From positions 1 through 52,517 of the IMG/VR virus record IMGVR_UViG_3300036770_002345: a stretch of 52,517 bases of DNA. One strand, written 5' to 3'. The first letter of the stretch is position 1; each line of letters starts with the position of its first letter. Made by a program: the position numbers and the translations under genes. Source of the DNA: a virus. Positions 42,801 through 48,705 of the stretch are shown here, piece after piece. The notes beneath the pieces were generated by a model. The model made no database searches and was not told where the DNA came from. It was given only the letters and a program-made list of their open reading frames with translations.

Positions 42801-43473
42801 TCTCACCGCCGTATTCCTGAGCCAGTCGAGCGCGTTCTTCGACCACTTCCTCTGGAAGATCCAATGCTTCGAGTTCGTTTTTAACTTCATCATAGATGGT
42901 GCTTTTGGTAAGACCTGCGCCACCGACAACACCGATACCCGTACCGACTTTCGCAGCGGTTGCTGCCCGAGCGGCCAAGGTTCCCCCTCGAAGAGCGGCA
43001 CCCGCCAATCCACCTGCGATGGTGGGAACGGCTGTACCTAAACCTTGTGCAATGAAATCAACAGGCGATACCGCTAATGCCCGAAGACCTGCGGCCAATC
43101 GTTCGCCAAGCCCCTTGTCTTGGGCATCTTGGAAGATGCGGGCAACTTCTTCTCTGTCGTTCTTTGCCTGTGCGCTGAGCAAACTACCAAGGTAATCTTC
43201 AACACCACGCAGGTTTTGAGAGACCGCATTGTCTGCACCAAAGGCATCCGAAATAAATCGAACGCCTTGAGAGACACCCGTTGCAAACTGCAAGGGAACA
43301 TCGGCTACCGATCTAAAGATCGATTGATCTTCGACAGGCTCAGGGGTTGGTTCCGGAGTGGGCTGTTTGTATTGACTAAAGATTTCAGATAGTTCGACAT
43401 CAGTCGGAGGTGAATCGCCCGTCAAATCAAGCGTTACCCCGGAGACAGAGTCAGTAACGCGATAAGTAGGCAC
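33844..43473 (-). CDS. 3209-residue polyvalent virion protein: zinc metallopeptidase, two ART-like domains, membrane segments
   Basis: The N-terminus has Gly/Ala-rich hydrophobic stretches (about 135-190, 230-245, 315-330) like ejected internal virion proteins. A zincin motif HEVIH lies at 900-904 with a likely third ligand in EEAIAEMF near 965. Two tandem ADP-ribosyltransferase-type domains follow (YYHGTAADI near 1157, FYHGATRDI near 1441), each ending in a YVEEAG/NLAVFxPNQ block. A domain with GYLTMDLWWSRMFNRM lies near 2123. The last 800 residues are helical with a membrane segment near 2924. The segments are joined by IRESR-like linkers (about 1080, 1405, 1625, 2282). It starts with GTG, has AGAGG upstream, and probably enters the host with the DNA. 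Confidence 0.85.
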   Translation of the reverse strand: MPTYRVTDSVSGVTLDLTGDSPPTDVELSEIFSQYKQPTPEPTPEPVEDQSIFRSVADVPLQFATGVSQGVRFISDAFGADNAVSQNLRGVEDYLGSLLSAQAKNDREEVARIFQDAQDKGLGERLAAGLRALAVSPVDFIAQGLGTAVPTIAGGLAGAALRGGTLAARAATAAKVGTGIGVVGGAGLTKSTIYDEVKNELEALDLPEEVVEERARLAQEYGGENLDQILLGAGLGGLAAGTGIEKVLASRILKNAGARTTGALAATKAAAFTGAKEAVPEFIQAAQEQMAGNIALQREGFEDIPTMRGVAEAAALEGSVGFLIGAGIGGIDAAVSPQQRSRYDAARASITNEVDRERELALRLEADQAAQRFMDSLAADNARRAQGQADQVNIDAEAANARAAASNIAPPTQDEVNALATPFKGADVSGDVQFGISYGQKIARELGDYFPNFGQFSVRQGEVQGDGTYGPEGRAISLGTPTFEVIDSEGKRYGQPLQTFEQANATALSLNKEVINQNVRGAIRNSLDISPQPYDPDTTQRLFTYGYRTLNPEANTFSTVAINEAAKTTGPEYAEGLSWRQVEALPQAKDRRGRVIGYEFRPEGAAEGQPPRIIKGLTKAQEINKARSQEGKPESSVFSLQETKSALGKSFAAITKDVPIDPAIGKQGAINQIRDLIRSKNITSDIASPEINALAKNLTGKDSVQDMDYGDIRLFYKKLAPLPRFERETQLPVFEFKPYSRENFVRASKFIQTANAQGQKPTRDQIIEAAGLSKEDPKIDEKISTLQTDLSKQGVKNTPQKPVTPAREPLALPAPPGQAIDLQSLRDALRAKLKGFGLNDIQLSLERNLITPTGEIMGPESEGFFLPAMRQIFLAVDRVDPDGSLTPEQRLNALAEILDHEVIHAARLLDLWTESEWSTLEKAASRTLKPGTNQTYLQIAQQNYPDQNPVVQMEEAIAEMFRDYSAKRLKISGKPQNLLQRLAQFFERLKSALAGTGFQTYSDVFNRLQTGALGGRQRGEVRTLRATEESVAQTGRIPERLRDILRTPQGRTQYRTDAIRNMISRLSPQASPPAANFARVEAIRESRRATDPVPATIRVGDQEFPTTDSQGRLIYSGYEGPEVFGIETRPTMEGLRNFWRWFGNSKAVNRDGRPSVYYHGTAADITAFRPKQAGSVFITKSPSFANEFSGMSEAYMLRNFTDFMSDQQVLDVLNETLKNPSSFPVRSKEVKPKAKPDAKAAQQPSKINLGTYENVLKLRDSVERSVLSGKPISNKVISDLKYIAKEGRNIRLGMNIQDRMPSAANIVPVYVKAENPFDYQNRDQVYKVLEKADDFSATPIGAIEEEALLVGDWEIIETPAILQAIKSLGFDSMYVEEAGQKNLAVFDPNQVKSAIGNNGDFGPALSIRESRVRNPQIDTPEFQQAFRGSKAVDETGEPQIFYHGATRDIDVFRPKPGRKLIFTSPDPNFASRYAANNMLFLPPPRDMQDVDWAERQIANAQFGDRTRAPIVYPLYVIAKNPFDFQNKSHIAQLEKDLPKFLSRSTPSRGPYTRAEIRKTIDEIKKGRWGYIEDVAENTDFFERSGYDSIYVEEAGVRNLAVFSPNQLKSAVGNVGAFDITRPSIRESRRRPQQILFEVAPDPNNEPLTEAWRNLDADVRLNISERVARDIVPRVLTASNARGSVVSQVGSYLDDTNPSFALMLERGDPLDIAKSIGFALSQDSMMVVSPRSFRGGDIVQSVTVEVGDRTPQEIADIYNSLREIEVDGSKPVGGQTFANGSMTILNYSDVPTSTLADLIDNKLNNEYDVLVTDIYSAFPEKKDYDYASPTDDGTGERADLRKRLRDIRAEATDAVQREIQGLRAEGRTAAPEAAALTTPRREARRVPRSTVSIFEMPTEQARLELGLAPGRNLTRLVGERLNERTQNEFGKISDKDTSDQASRQIADAMVSEVLLQLQTTAETGTGIGWYSNNYPRALARLAKRFPELATDPNARSLFTAIVAITSNGEDVNQNISNAISIYTEARTGRRLSELAVGTRRSDSLQNNLEVLEELIDIHGMEGFAPALLKEMSVKDINAELRRLGKKPESNYTAETIMPRSALYFGPKLGAFYANLMGSEGYLTMDLWWSRMFNRMRGTLVPKPTPSSIKRVREMLVSIGVLPPSWVQGIVQPTDEDVIDAAVPFWESAKEKEYKNMTELETAANTLIKAARLELEEAPFRASDRSFMIKTTRLAQDILRDQGIDLSLADIQAALWYYEKRLYAKLTGRERDAIGYEEAILRESESARPERSPARFYRGRTSRIVPEREGEADRRIVSTEEPVIRAARRAPPPVTAAPQQPGPAVDTDTTGAAEALNEGQPVNSMGVAIGPVIGDTEPDGTVDISRARIAPITRRLVSQLIQSAPDKLRAGFGLDDLANRIENYYDGYAAKLGIVNNLIRNAYRNIRLGGRDAAMETFERYMRARENKKPNEAMAILNNASESERQLIDAWTQISNETGNINKNVRTPDGEPMKVYDAKLNDGKGGWRPIGTVTAFFPRTLRREVMEVMKNPDLDPELWQSLLDSLVQSGREDIKNPADAEKYLLREWFSDEIKNDYFAGVEKARTEPLPEIFYDYSWDAATRYLNKWARRTSQIENFGQELGQFKKEWFGANLPKIRDQETQNYVNTIRERIYEIEPFDTLSNMANWLNSLATATQLGNPISASLNLFGGTIANIQEFGIRAVAKSYLDLLTDWRKIQEEGTSLGILNKDFMNILRDHVEMDADKYFSKEQRISQSLARFANTALTFGGFNAAENVVRSSAMLAARARLNTFLKKVNDSPDSANVKKFNAWAKRENLNVEALILENGSGRETEKYMRRAVNIPQGSYQIDMTPVFIDTTAGRFFFKYQKFGTQINRFFYNHFLKPILTEEGRRGRNILRALGFVGTAIVGGGAILAIREAFGYGDPGPDLDELDEALKNEDTARAWALILSRSMENIMAAGSFGFFANYAQFAKDWQDQQRVKNPMSPPGLASVDAVIDVFNRLRDQKTITARDLDEIAETTMSFYRANKRIGLAVMDEMGSDAKEVERFAAFRDLREVREYGRRFSDEMGIEFKRSTAPGSPIRTEMTPVNKAITDALHVGDAAAARIIMREAIMGVPPKERQRVRQSIQSSIRNRQPLQIGGNAPSKEERILFMRWAKQNLPKEKVDLILRADREYRRAAARIGMGIS

Positions 43474-43475
43474 CG

Positions 43476-45530
43476 TTACTGCCCTCTGTTAACTTCGGTG
43501 ACTGTAAATCTGCTGGCGTTAGCGCGGCCTCCACCTGTGTTCACAGCAAATGATTCTGGCTCAAGCATCATTGCCATATCACGAACCCTTCTTGCAAATT
43601 CCTCATCAGAAACTTCTTCGCCCGTTGATTCAAGATAGGATCTCAAATACTGCGAGGCTTGCTGCAATGCGCTGGTTCTTGCGGCTCTCATGGAGTTAGC
43701 GTCTGTCCTTCCTTGACGCGCATTCTCCCGATTCTCTCTAGCCAATGCCGTTTGATAAGTCGCCATAATTTGGGCAGCAGCCAATTGATCGCTACGGCTG
43801 GCCTTGTCTTCACCAGAAACAATGTTGGCAATGTTGCCAAGGGTTTCACTCCTCAACCTCATTGCGTCTATGGCGCTTTGACGCTCTTGCTGAGCGGCTT
43901 GCAACTGCAACTGTTCAGCGGTGCGGCCCTCGACAGCGGCCTCTCTACGGCCCTCTGCTAAGGTTCCCATGGCAGTTTGGGTAGCCCGCCTTAATCCTTC
44001 CGCAGCGTCCCCACTCATCACCCCCGAACCAAGGTTCATCAAGGTTCCAGCAATCGCCATACGGCGAGCTTCATCTCTGGCTTCTTGTTGACGCTGTTGT
44101 GCAGACTGAATGAACGGAGAAAGGTCAACAGGTTTCGGTATCCCTTGTTCCATGATTTGCCTTTGCATGTCCATGAACTGCTGCATCTCTGGCGACCGCT
44201 CTCGTCTAAGAGCGCCACTCAAAAGAGATTCGAAAGACATGCCTGAAGGGCGTGGGGTGGCATCCGGAGGGAGGGTCCCCAATGCCTCACCGGCATCGGC
44301 AATCCCTCCCGGGGGAACATCAGAGACAGCTTGCCGATTAGCTGGCGGTACATTGCTGGCAATGTTACCCGCACTATCCCGGGGAACTCTCGGCATAATC
44401 GTTGGTAAATTTTGATCTGTCATAGCCGCACGATTCGCAGCTAAGAAATCAAAGTTTGCCGGGATATCTTGTTGAACTGTTGGTCCAGCAGACTGCGCCA
44501 CTGCGGCTTCCATAGGGGGAGGAGTTGCCGTTGGCGGGGTGTATTGAGTACCCCCTAATGCCCTATAAATGCGTTCGTTTAATGCACCCGTTCTCGGGTC
44601 ATTCGCAATTTGCTCATCACTTAAACGATACGCGCCATCGGTAATCCTTGAGCGTATGAAGGGTGATGCAAGTGCAGCGTTTAACTGGCTTGTGGACATC
44701 CCAAATAATGGGGTTGCCCTTTCAGGATCTTGTTGGCGTCGAGTTAAGGTATAACCCGCAGCACGAAGCATTTCGTTTTCTTCTGGCGTTCTTGCAAACG
44801 GCCCCTTTTTAAGGATGTTTTGAATTTGTCTTTCAGAAGGAGCGGATGGTCCTTGCTGACTAACCGCAGCAGACGAACTTTCCGCAGGAGAGCCTTCTGG
44901 GTTGATTAAACTCGTTGCCGTATCCCTAAATCCACGACCAGTGGTTCCTTGATTCATCAACCTAAATGCAGCGCCTATTGATCTCCAGTTTTCTATCGGA
45001 GAAAAAGGGCCAGTATTTTCAAGCATCAACGCACTTAGTTGCTCCGAAGCGGCTTTTGCAGTTTCCGTGTCGCCGTTTATCAAAGCCTGTTGACGTATTA
45101 ACTCTAGTTGCCTAATGGGATCGCCTTGCCCAGACATGACGCCCGGGTAAGTCATTCCCGGAACCGTTCTTCCAGTTTGCATACGAACGATGCCACCGGG
45201 GGTGAGTCCACCCTGAGCCATGCTCATGGGAGGCATCGGCGCACCGGTCATCGGTTGCTGCATTGGCGCACCCGGAGGGGCTGCACCCGGAGGCGCTCCA
45301 CCCGGAGGAGGACCCCCCGCAGCAGCGATACCGCCTTGTAGAACCTTGTCCTTAATGGTGGGTTCCGCCCCCTGTTGTTGGGCTTGGAACCGCTGACGCA
45401 TGTCCTGACGGCGCTGGACCTCAGAGATCGTTAGATACTGAGGGATCTGGGGAGGAGGATTTTGGGCGTATTGGAAAAGGACTTCATCGGGCAGTCCTTT
45501 GACCATGTCCTCTGCTTCGAGAATGTTCAT
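43476..45530 (-). CDS. Internal virion / ejection-type protein
   Basis: The 684-residue protein begins with a conserved N-terminal block (EAEDMVKGLPDEVLFQYAQN, QIPQYLTISEVQRRQDMRQR). It has a Pro/Gly-rich region (GGPPPGGAPPG), the phage motif MAQGGLTPGGIVRMQTGR and long Gln/Ala-rich helices at the C-terminus. This composition is typical of proteins stored inside podoviral heads and ejected first. The stop lies two bases before the giant gene's start. Function is inferred from composition and position. Confidence 0.68.
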   Translation of the reverse strand: MNILEAEDMVKGLPDEVLFQYAQNPPPQIPQYLTISEVQRRQDMRQRFQAQQQGAEPTIKDKVLQGGIAAAGGPPPGGAPPGAAPPGAPMQQPMTGAPMPPMSMAQGGLTPGGIVRMQTGRTVPGMTYPGVMSGQGDPIRQLELIRQQALINGDTETAKAASEQLSALMLENTGPFSPIENWRSIGAAFRLMNQGTTGRGFRDTATSLINPEGSPAESSSAAVSQQGPSAPSERQIQNILKKGPFARTPEENEMLRAAGYTLTRRQQDPERATPLFGMSTSQLNAALASPFIRSRITDGAYRLSDEQIANDPRTGALNERIYRALGGTQYTPPTATPPPMEAAVAQSAGPTVQQDIPANFDFLAANRAAMTDQNLPTIMPRVPRDSAGNIASNVPPANRQAVSDVPPGGIADAGEALGTLPPDATPRPSGMSFESLLSGALRRERSPEMQQFMDMQRQIMEQGIPKPVDLSPFIQSAQQRQQEARDEARRMAIAGTLMNLGSGVMSGDAAEGLRRATQTAMGTLAEGRREAAVEGRTAEQLQLQAAQQERQSAIDAMRLRSETLGNIANIVSGEDKASRSDQLAAAQIMATYQTALARENRENARQGRTDANSMRAARTSALQQASQYLRSYLESTGEEVSDEEFARRVRDMAMMLEPESFAVNTGGGRANASRFTVTEVNRGQ

Positions 45531-45533
45531 CGT

Positions 45534-47087
45534 TTAACCCCTGCCTCCGCCGAAGGCTTGATAGAGACCCAAGGCTCCTAAGCCACCGCCAAGAACTTGT
45601 TCTCCGGCTGACGGAACTCTACCAAATGTGGAGACGGTGCTGCCGGGTTGAATCGGAACACCTTGCAAGAGATTGCTGAGGTAACCCAACTGTTCCCGTC
45701 CATAAGCCTGTTGACGCAAGAAGTCTTCGTAGCCGATATCCAAGCCACGCTGCATGAGACCTCGACGTTCTCCGCCCACACCCATCTGCGCGCCAAGGCG
45801 TTGAAGGTCCATCTCCTGCTGTCTTCCGCCCAAGCCACCCAGAAGTTCCGCAGCCGCCAATCGCTGGGCCATCCCTGCACGATCTGCGGCCAGTCCTTCC
45901 AATCCCAACAACGCCCTCTGGCGCTGCTGTTCGATGTTGAATTGCTGAGCCTGCATCTGGAACTGTTGCTGAGCTTGACGGGCTGCATCGGTCTGCTGCT
46001 GCGCCGAAAGACCCATCTCTGCCGCTCTCTGTCGGGCTTGTTCCCCGGCCTGTTGAGCTTGCATTGCGATGTTGGCCGCGAACTGACGCTCTTGACCGCC
46101 CATCTGAAAGGCGCTTTGACGGAACTGCTCTTGTGCTTGACGAGCCGCTTCGTTCTGCTGTTGAGCGGTCATGCCCATCTCTGCGGCACGTTGACGCGCT
46201 TGCTCTCCCGCCTGCTGGGCTTGGAAGTTCATGGCACCTGCTTGTTGACGAGCCGCTTCCTGTGCTTGGAATGCTCCTAAACCAAACTGAGCCTGTTGGA
46301 GACGGGCTGCGCGATCTGCTTCGAACCCTGCGCGAGCTTGTTCAAATGCCGCCTGTGATCCACGGGCTTGGATGTCACCTAACTGTTGACCCAAGTTCCG
46401 TTGACGCTCAGCTTCGAGAAGCGCAGAACGGGTGCCACCTAAGGCCCCGGCACGGGCAGCTTCTGCGCCCATAGTGGGACGCTGTAACTCTGACGCACGA
46501 ACCGCTTCCCGCTTTTGAACATCCGTTACAGCCTGCTGATAAGGCGACATGTAGGACTCAATAGCTCCGGGAGCCGCTAAAGACCCCGCCTCGAAGCGTT
46601 CACCCAAGGTTCCTGCCTGATAGCCGGGTGTAAACGTACCGGCTTGGTATCCCGGGGTAATCGTCCCTGCCTGATATTGGTTCTGGAAGTTTTGCGCTTG
46701 GAACCCCGGCTGGAATTGTCCGGGCGTATATCCGGTTTGGAACTGAGTCGCCTGATAGGTGGGCGTCACCGCTCCCGGTTGGAACTGCCCTGCGATGTCC
46801 ATGCCAGATGGCATCCCCGCATAACCCACCCGGGCCGCGATATCACTCGCCATGCCCACTTGCTCAGGGCGTTGTAGGCCCATGATGTTTTGCTGAGCGT
46901 AGGTTTCCTCAGGAGAAAACTGCGCCAGACGCTGACCGCTATAAGGCTGATACGGACGCGCACTCTCAAAGAGGCCCCGTTGCAGGACCTGCTCGAAGTA
47001 CGGCTGAACGTAAGCCGGAAGACTTGTCTGGGTTACCGTTGAGGTAACTTGTTGTGGACTACCGCCACCACCGCCGCCGCTGCTCAT
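45534..47087 (-). CDS. Gln/Ala-rich internal virion protein with two repeat sets
   Basis: The 517-residue protein has a Gly-rich start, a short-repeat region built of YQAGT-type units (YQAGTITPG, YQAGTFTPG, YQAGTLG), then two copies of a long coiled-coil unit sharing FQAQQ/AMQAQQ, AGEQARQRAAEMG and EAARQAQ. These repeats are also visible at DNA level (46010-46060 and 46170-46225). Coiled-coil repeat proteins of this kind are found in phage ejection machinery. Start after GAGGT. Enzymatic motifs are absent. Confidence 0.68.
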   Translation of the reverse strand: MSSGGGGGGSPQQVTSTVTQTSLPAYVQPYFEQVLQRGLFESARPYQPYSGQRLAQFSPEETYAQQNIMGLQRPEQVGMASDIAARVGYAGMPSGMDIAGQFQPGAVTPTYQATQFQTGYTPGQFQPGFQAQNFQNQYQAGTITPGYQAGTFTPGYQAGTLGERFEAGSLAAPGAIESYMSPYQQAVTDVQKREAVRASELQRPTMGAEAARAGALGGTRSALLEAERQRNLGQQLGDIQARGSQAAFEQARAGFEADRAARLQQAQFGLGAFQAQEAARQQAGAMNFQAQQAGEQARQRAAEMGMTAQQQNEAARQAQEQFRQSAFQMGGQERQFAANIAMQAQQAGEQARQRAAEMGLSAQQQTDAARQAQQQFQMQAQQFNIEQQRQRALLGLEGLAADRAGMAQRLAAAELLGGLGGRQQEMDLQRLGAQMGVGGERRGLMQRGLDIGYEDFLRQQAYGREQLGYLSNLLQGVPIQPGSTVSTFGRVPSAGEQVLGGGLGALGLYQAFGGGRG

Positions 47088-47527
47088 GTTGAGACCTCGT
47101 CAAAATGCTTTTCGTAAACTACTGTTTTTACTGAATATCCTTGCTTCTTGACATGCGGCTCCCACCCGGGGCGACCGAAGAACTCGATACCTTTACAGCC
47201 TGATTCTTTTGCAAACTGATCGGCTGTCATGTGCATCTTGTCCTCAATATGTTTCATGTGGTTCGGTGTCATCGCACAGTACTGAACCACAAACATTTTC
47301 TTCTGTGGATATTGCTTGATTTCTGTCATCACAAAACCATGGATGTCGTTGGTGTCAACGTCATACACGGCCCACAGTTGCATCTGTCCGGTCAATGCAA
47401 ACCGGACAATGTCATCAATGCTCGCTCGACCCATGGCCCAAAACTCTGATTCGTTTAAATAACGCATCAGAGCGGGGATCACATAGCTGATCTTTCCGTA
47501 GGGGACCAATGAGATTTCAAAGTTCAT
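47084..47527 (-). CDS. GNAT-like protein (T7 gp13-type)
   Basis: The 147-residue protein has LWAVYDVDTNDIHGFVMTEI, KKMFVVQYCAM and KGIEFFGRPGWEPHVKKQGY, the strand-helix pattern of a GNAT acetyltransferase fold as in T7 gp13, a protein needed for virion assembly. The catalytic acetyl-CoA loop is not obvious, so it may be structural. It overlaps both neighbours. Confidence 0.72.
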   Translation of the reverse strand: MNFEISLVPYGKISYVIPALMRYLNESEFWAMGRASIDDIVRFALTGQMQLWAVYDVDTNDIHGFVMTEIKQYPQKKMFVVQYCAMTPNHMKHIEDKMHMTADQFAKESGCKGIEFFGRPGWEPHVKKQGYSVKTVVYEKHFDEVST

Positions 47528-48705
47528 TAGTACCTAAACCCACCGCCGCCAAAGAACGATCCAAGTCCGCCCATGTTTAAATAAGGACTCGGAGAAATGC
47601 TTCGCATTGCAGCCATTTGGGCTTGCTGTTGATCATAAGGATTAATGGAGAACTGATCTCGTCCACTTCCTATTGGCATAGCAGGAAAACTTCCTACAAC
47701 GGAAGAATCAAAATACTGAAGATTGGGATCTCGCTTAACCGGAGCAGCGGGAGCATTGTTAGTTTGTTGCCCAAACAAACTTTGATAAAAATCTTGCAAC
47801 TTAGGATCATCGTACTGAACTCCTTTTTCTTTTAAGAAGTTAGCCGCCGCTTCTGCATCCCTTGCATCTCTTGCCGCTGACTGTTCTGGACTAATCAGTT
47901 GCATACTGTACATTGGCTGACTCCACCCTTCTTTAGCCGCTAATTGCTGAAGAGCGATGTTTCTTTGCCGACTGTCAAAAGAAGACTGAGCAGGAGACTG
48001 CATCGGCGGAATCACTTGCCCGCCCATGTCGGGTGCGGGCTTGCCGCCGCCGGTTTGTCGTTCTTGAAATTGCCTTAATGAACTTTCGCGGCGCATTCTT
48101 TCAAATTCAGGGCTACCACCGATTCCAATGGTTTGTGGTTCAAAGTATTGATTTTGATTCCACAAATTAATACCACCGCCACCGCCAATGGTCATGGTGT
48201 CATCGTTACCGCTTGGTGTCTGAGGACGGCCCATCAAAGGCTGAACATAAGCATTGCCCGGTCCCTGCTGCCGGGGAGGCTGATAGTTAAACTGTTGTTG
48301 TGGGGGCTGGTAGGACTGGTATCCACCAAACGGCATGGGGCTATAGCCGCCAAACAAACTACCCAATCCCATACCGAAACTGCTACCGAGTCCACCAAAG
48401 CTATTGCCGAATCCACCGCCAAAGCCGCCACCAAATCCACCAAAGGGTTGGCCGAATCCATAGCCACCCATGAAAGGATTGATAAAAGAAGGCTGTTGAA
48501 ATTGACGGGCAAATCCGAAGCTGCGATCTATCTGTGGGCCAGTGGATCTTTGTTGGCCTTCATCGCGATCATCGATACCATTGTTATTGGAATCTTGAAA
48601 ATCAGCGGTCCTCATTACAGGTTCTGAGGGTTGATCGGAAGTGAGTGGACTGTTCCCAGTGCCACCACTTGCTTGAGGCGGGTTAAACGAGCCGCCCGCT
48701 GACAT
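47527..48705 (-). CDS. Gly/Gln/Pro-rich virion protein with a calcium-loop-like motif
   Basis: The 392-residue protein holds DSNNNGIDDRDEG near residue 38, which looks like a Ca2+-binding loop of dockerin or thrombospondin type 3 repeats. It then has an extreme low-complexity segment of GGFGGG and GYQSYQPPQQQFNYQPP type. The rest is helical and charged. It sits among ejection-type proteins and is probably a structural or ejected component. The rest is unknown. Confidence 0.6.
   Translation of the reverse strand: MSAGGSFNPPQASGGTGNSPLTSDQPSEPVMRTADFQDSNNNGIDDRDEGQQRSTGPQIDRSFGFARQFQQPSFINPFMGGYGFGQPFGGFGGGFGGGFGNSFGGLGSSFGMGLGSLFGGYSPMPFGGYQSYQPPQQQFNYQPPRQQGPGNAYVQPLMGRPQTPSGNDDTMTIGGGGGINLWNQNQYFEPQTIGIGGSPEFERMRRESSLRQFQERQTGGGKPAPDMGGQVIPPMQSPAQSSFDSRQRNIALQQLAAKEGWSQPMYSMQLISPEQSAARDARDAEAAANFLKEKGVQYDDPKLQDFYQSLFGQQTNNAPAAPVKRDPNLQYFDSSVVGSFPAMPIGSGRDQFSINPYDQQQAQMAAMRSISPSPYLNMGGLGSFFGGGGFRY

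Noticed and set aside
33844-43473. The giant protein as an N4-type virion RNA polymerase
   Set aside because: The length is similar, but no T7-type polymerase motifs are visible, while zincin and ART motifs are.
33500-44000. Other CTGATGA/TCATCAG words (for example near 35070 and 36954)
   Set aside because: They are inside coding regions and lack the flanking stems and GAAA.
45534-47087. CRISPR-like repeats
   Set aside because: The repeats are in frame and encode protein repeats, with no equal-length spacers.
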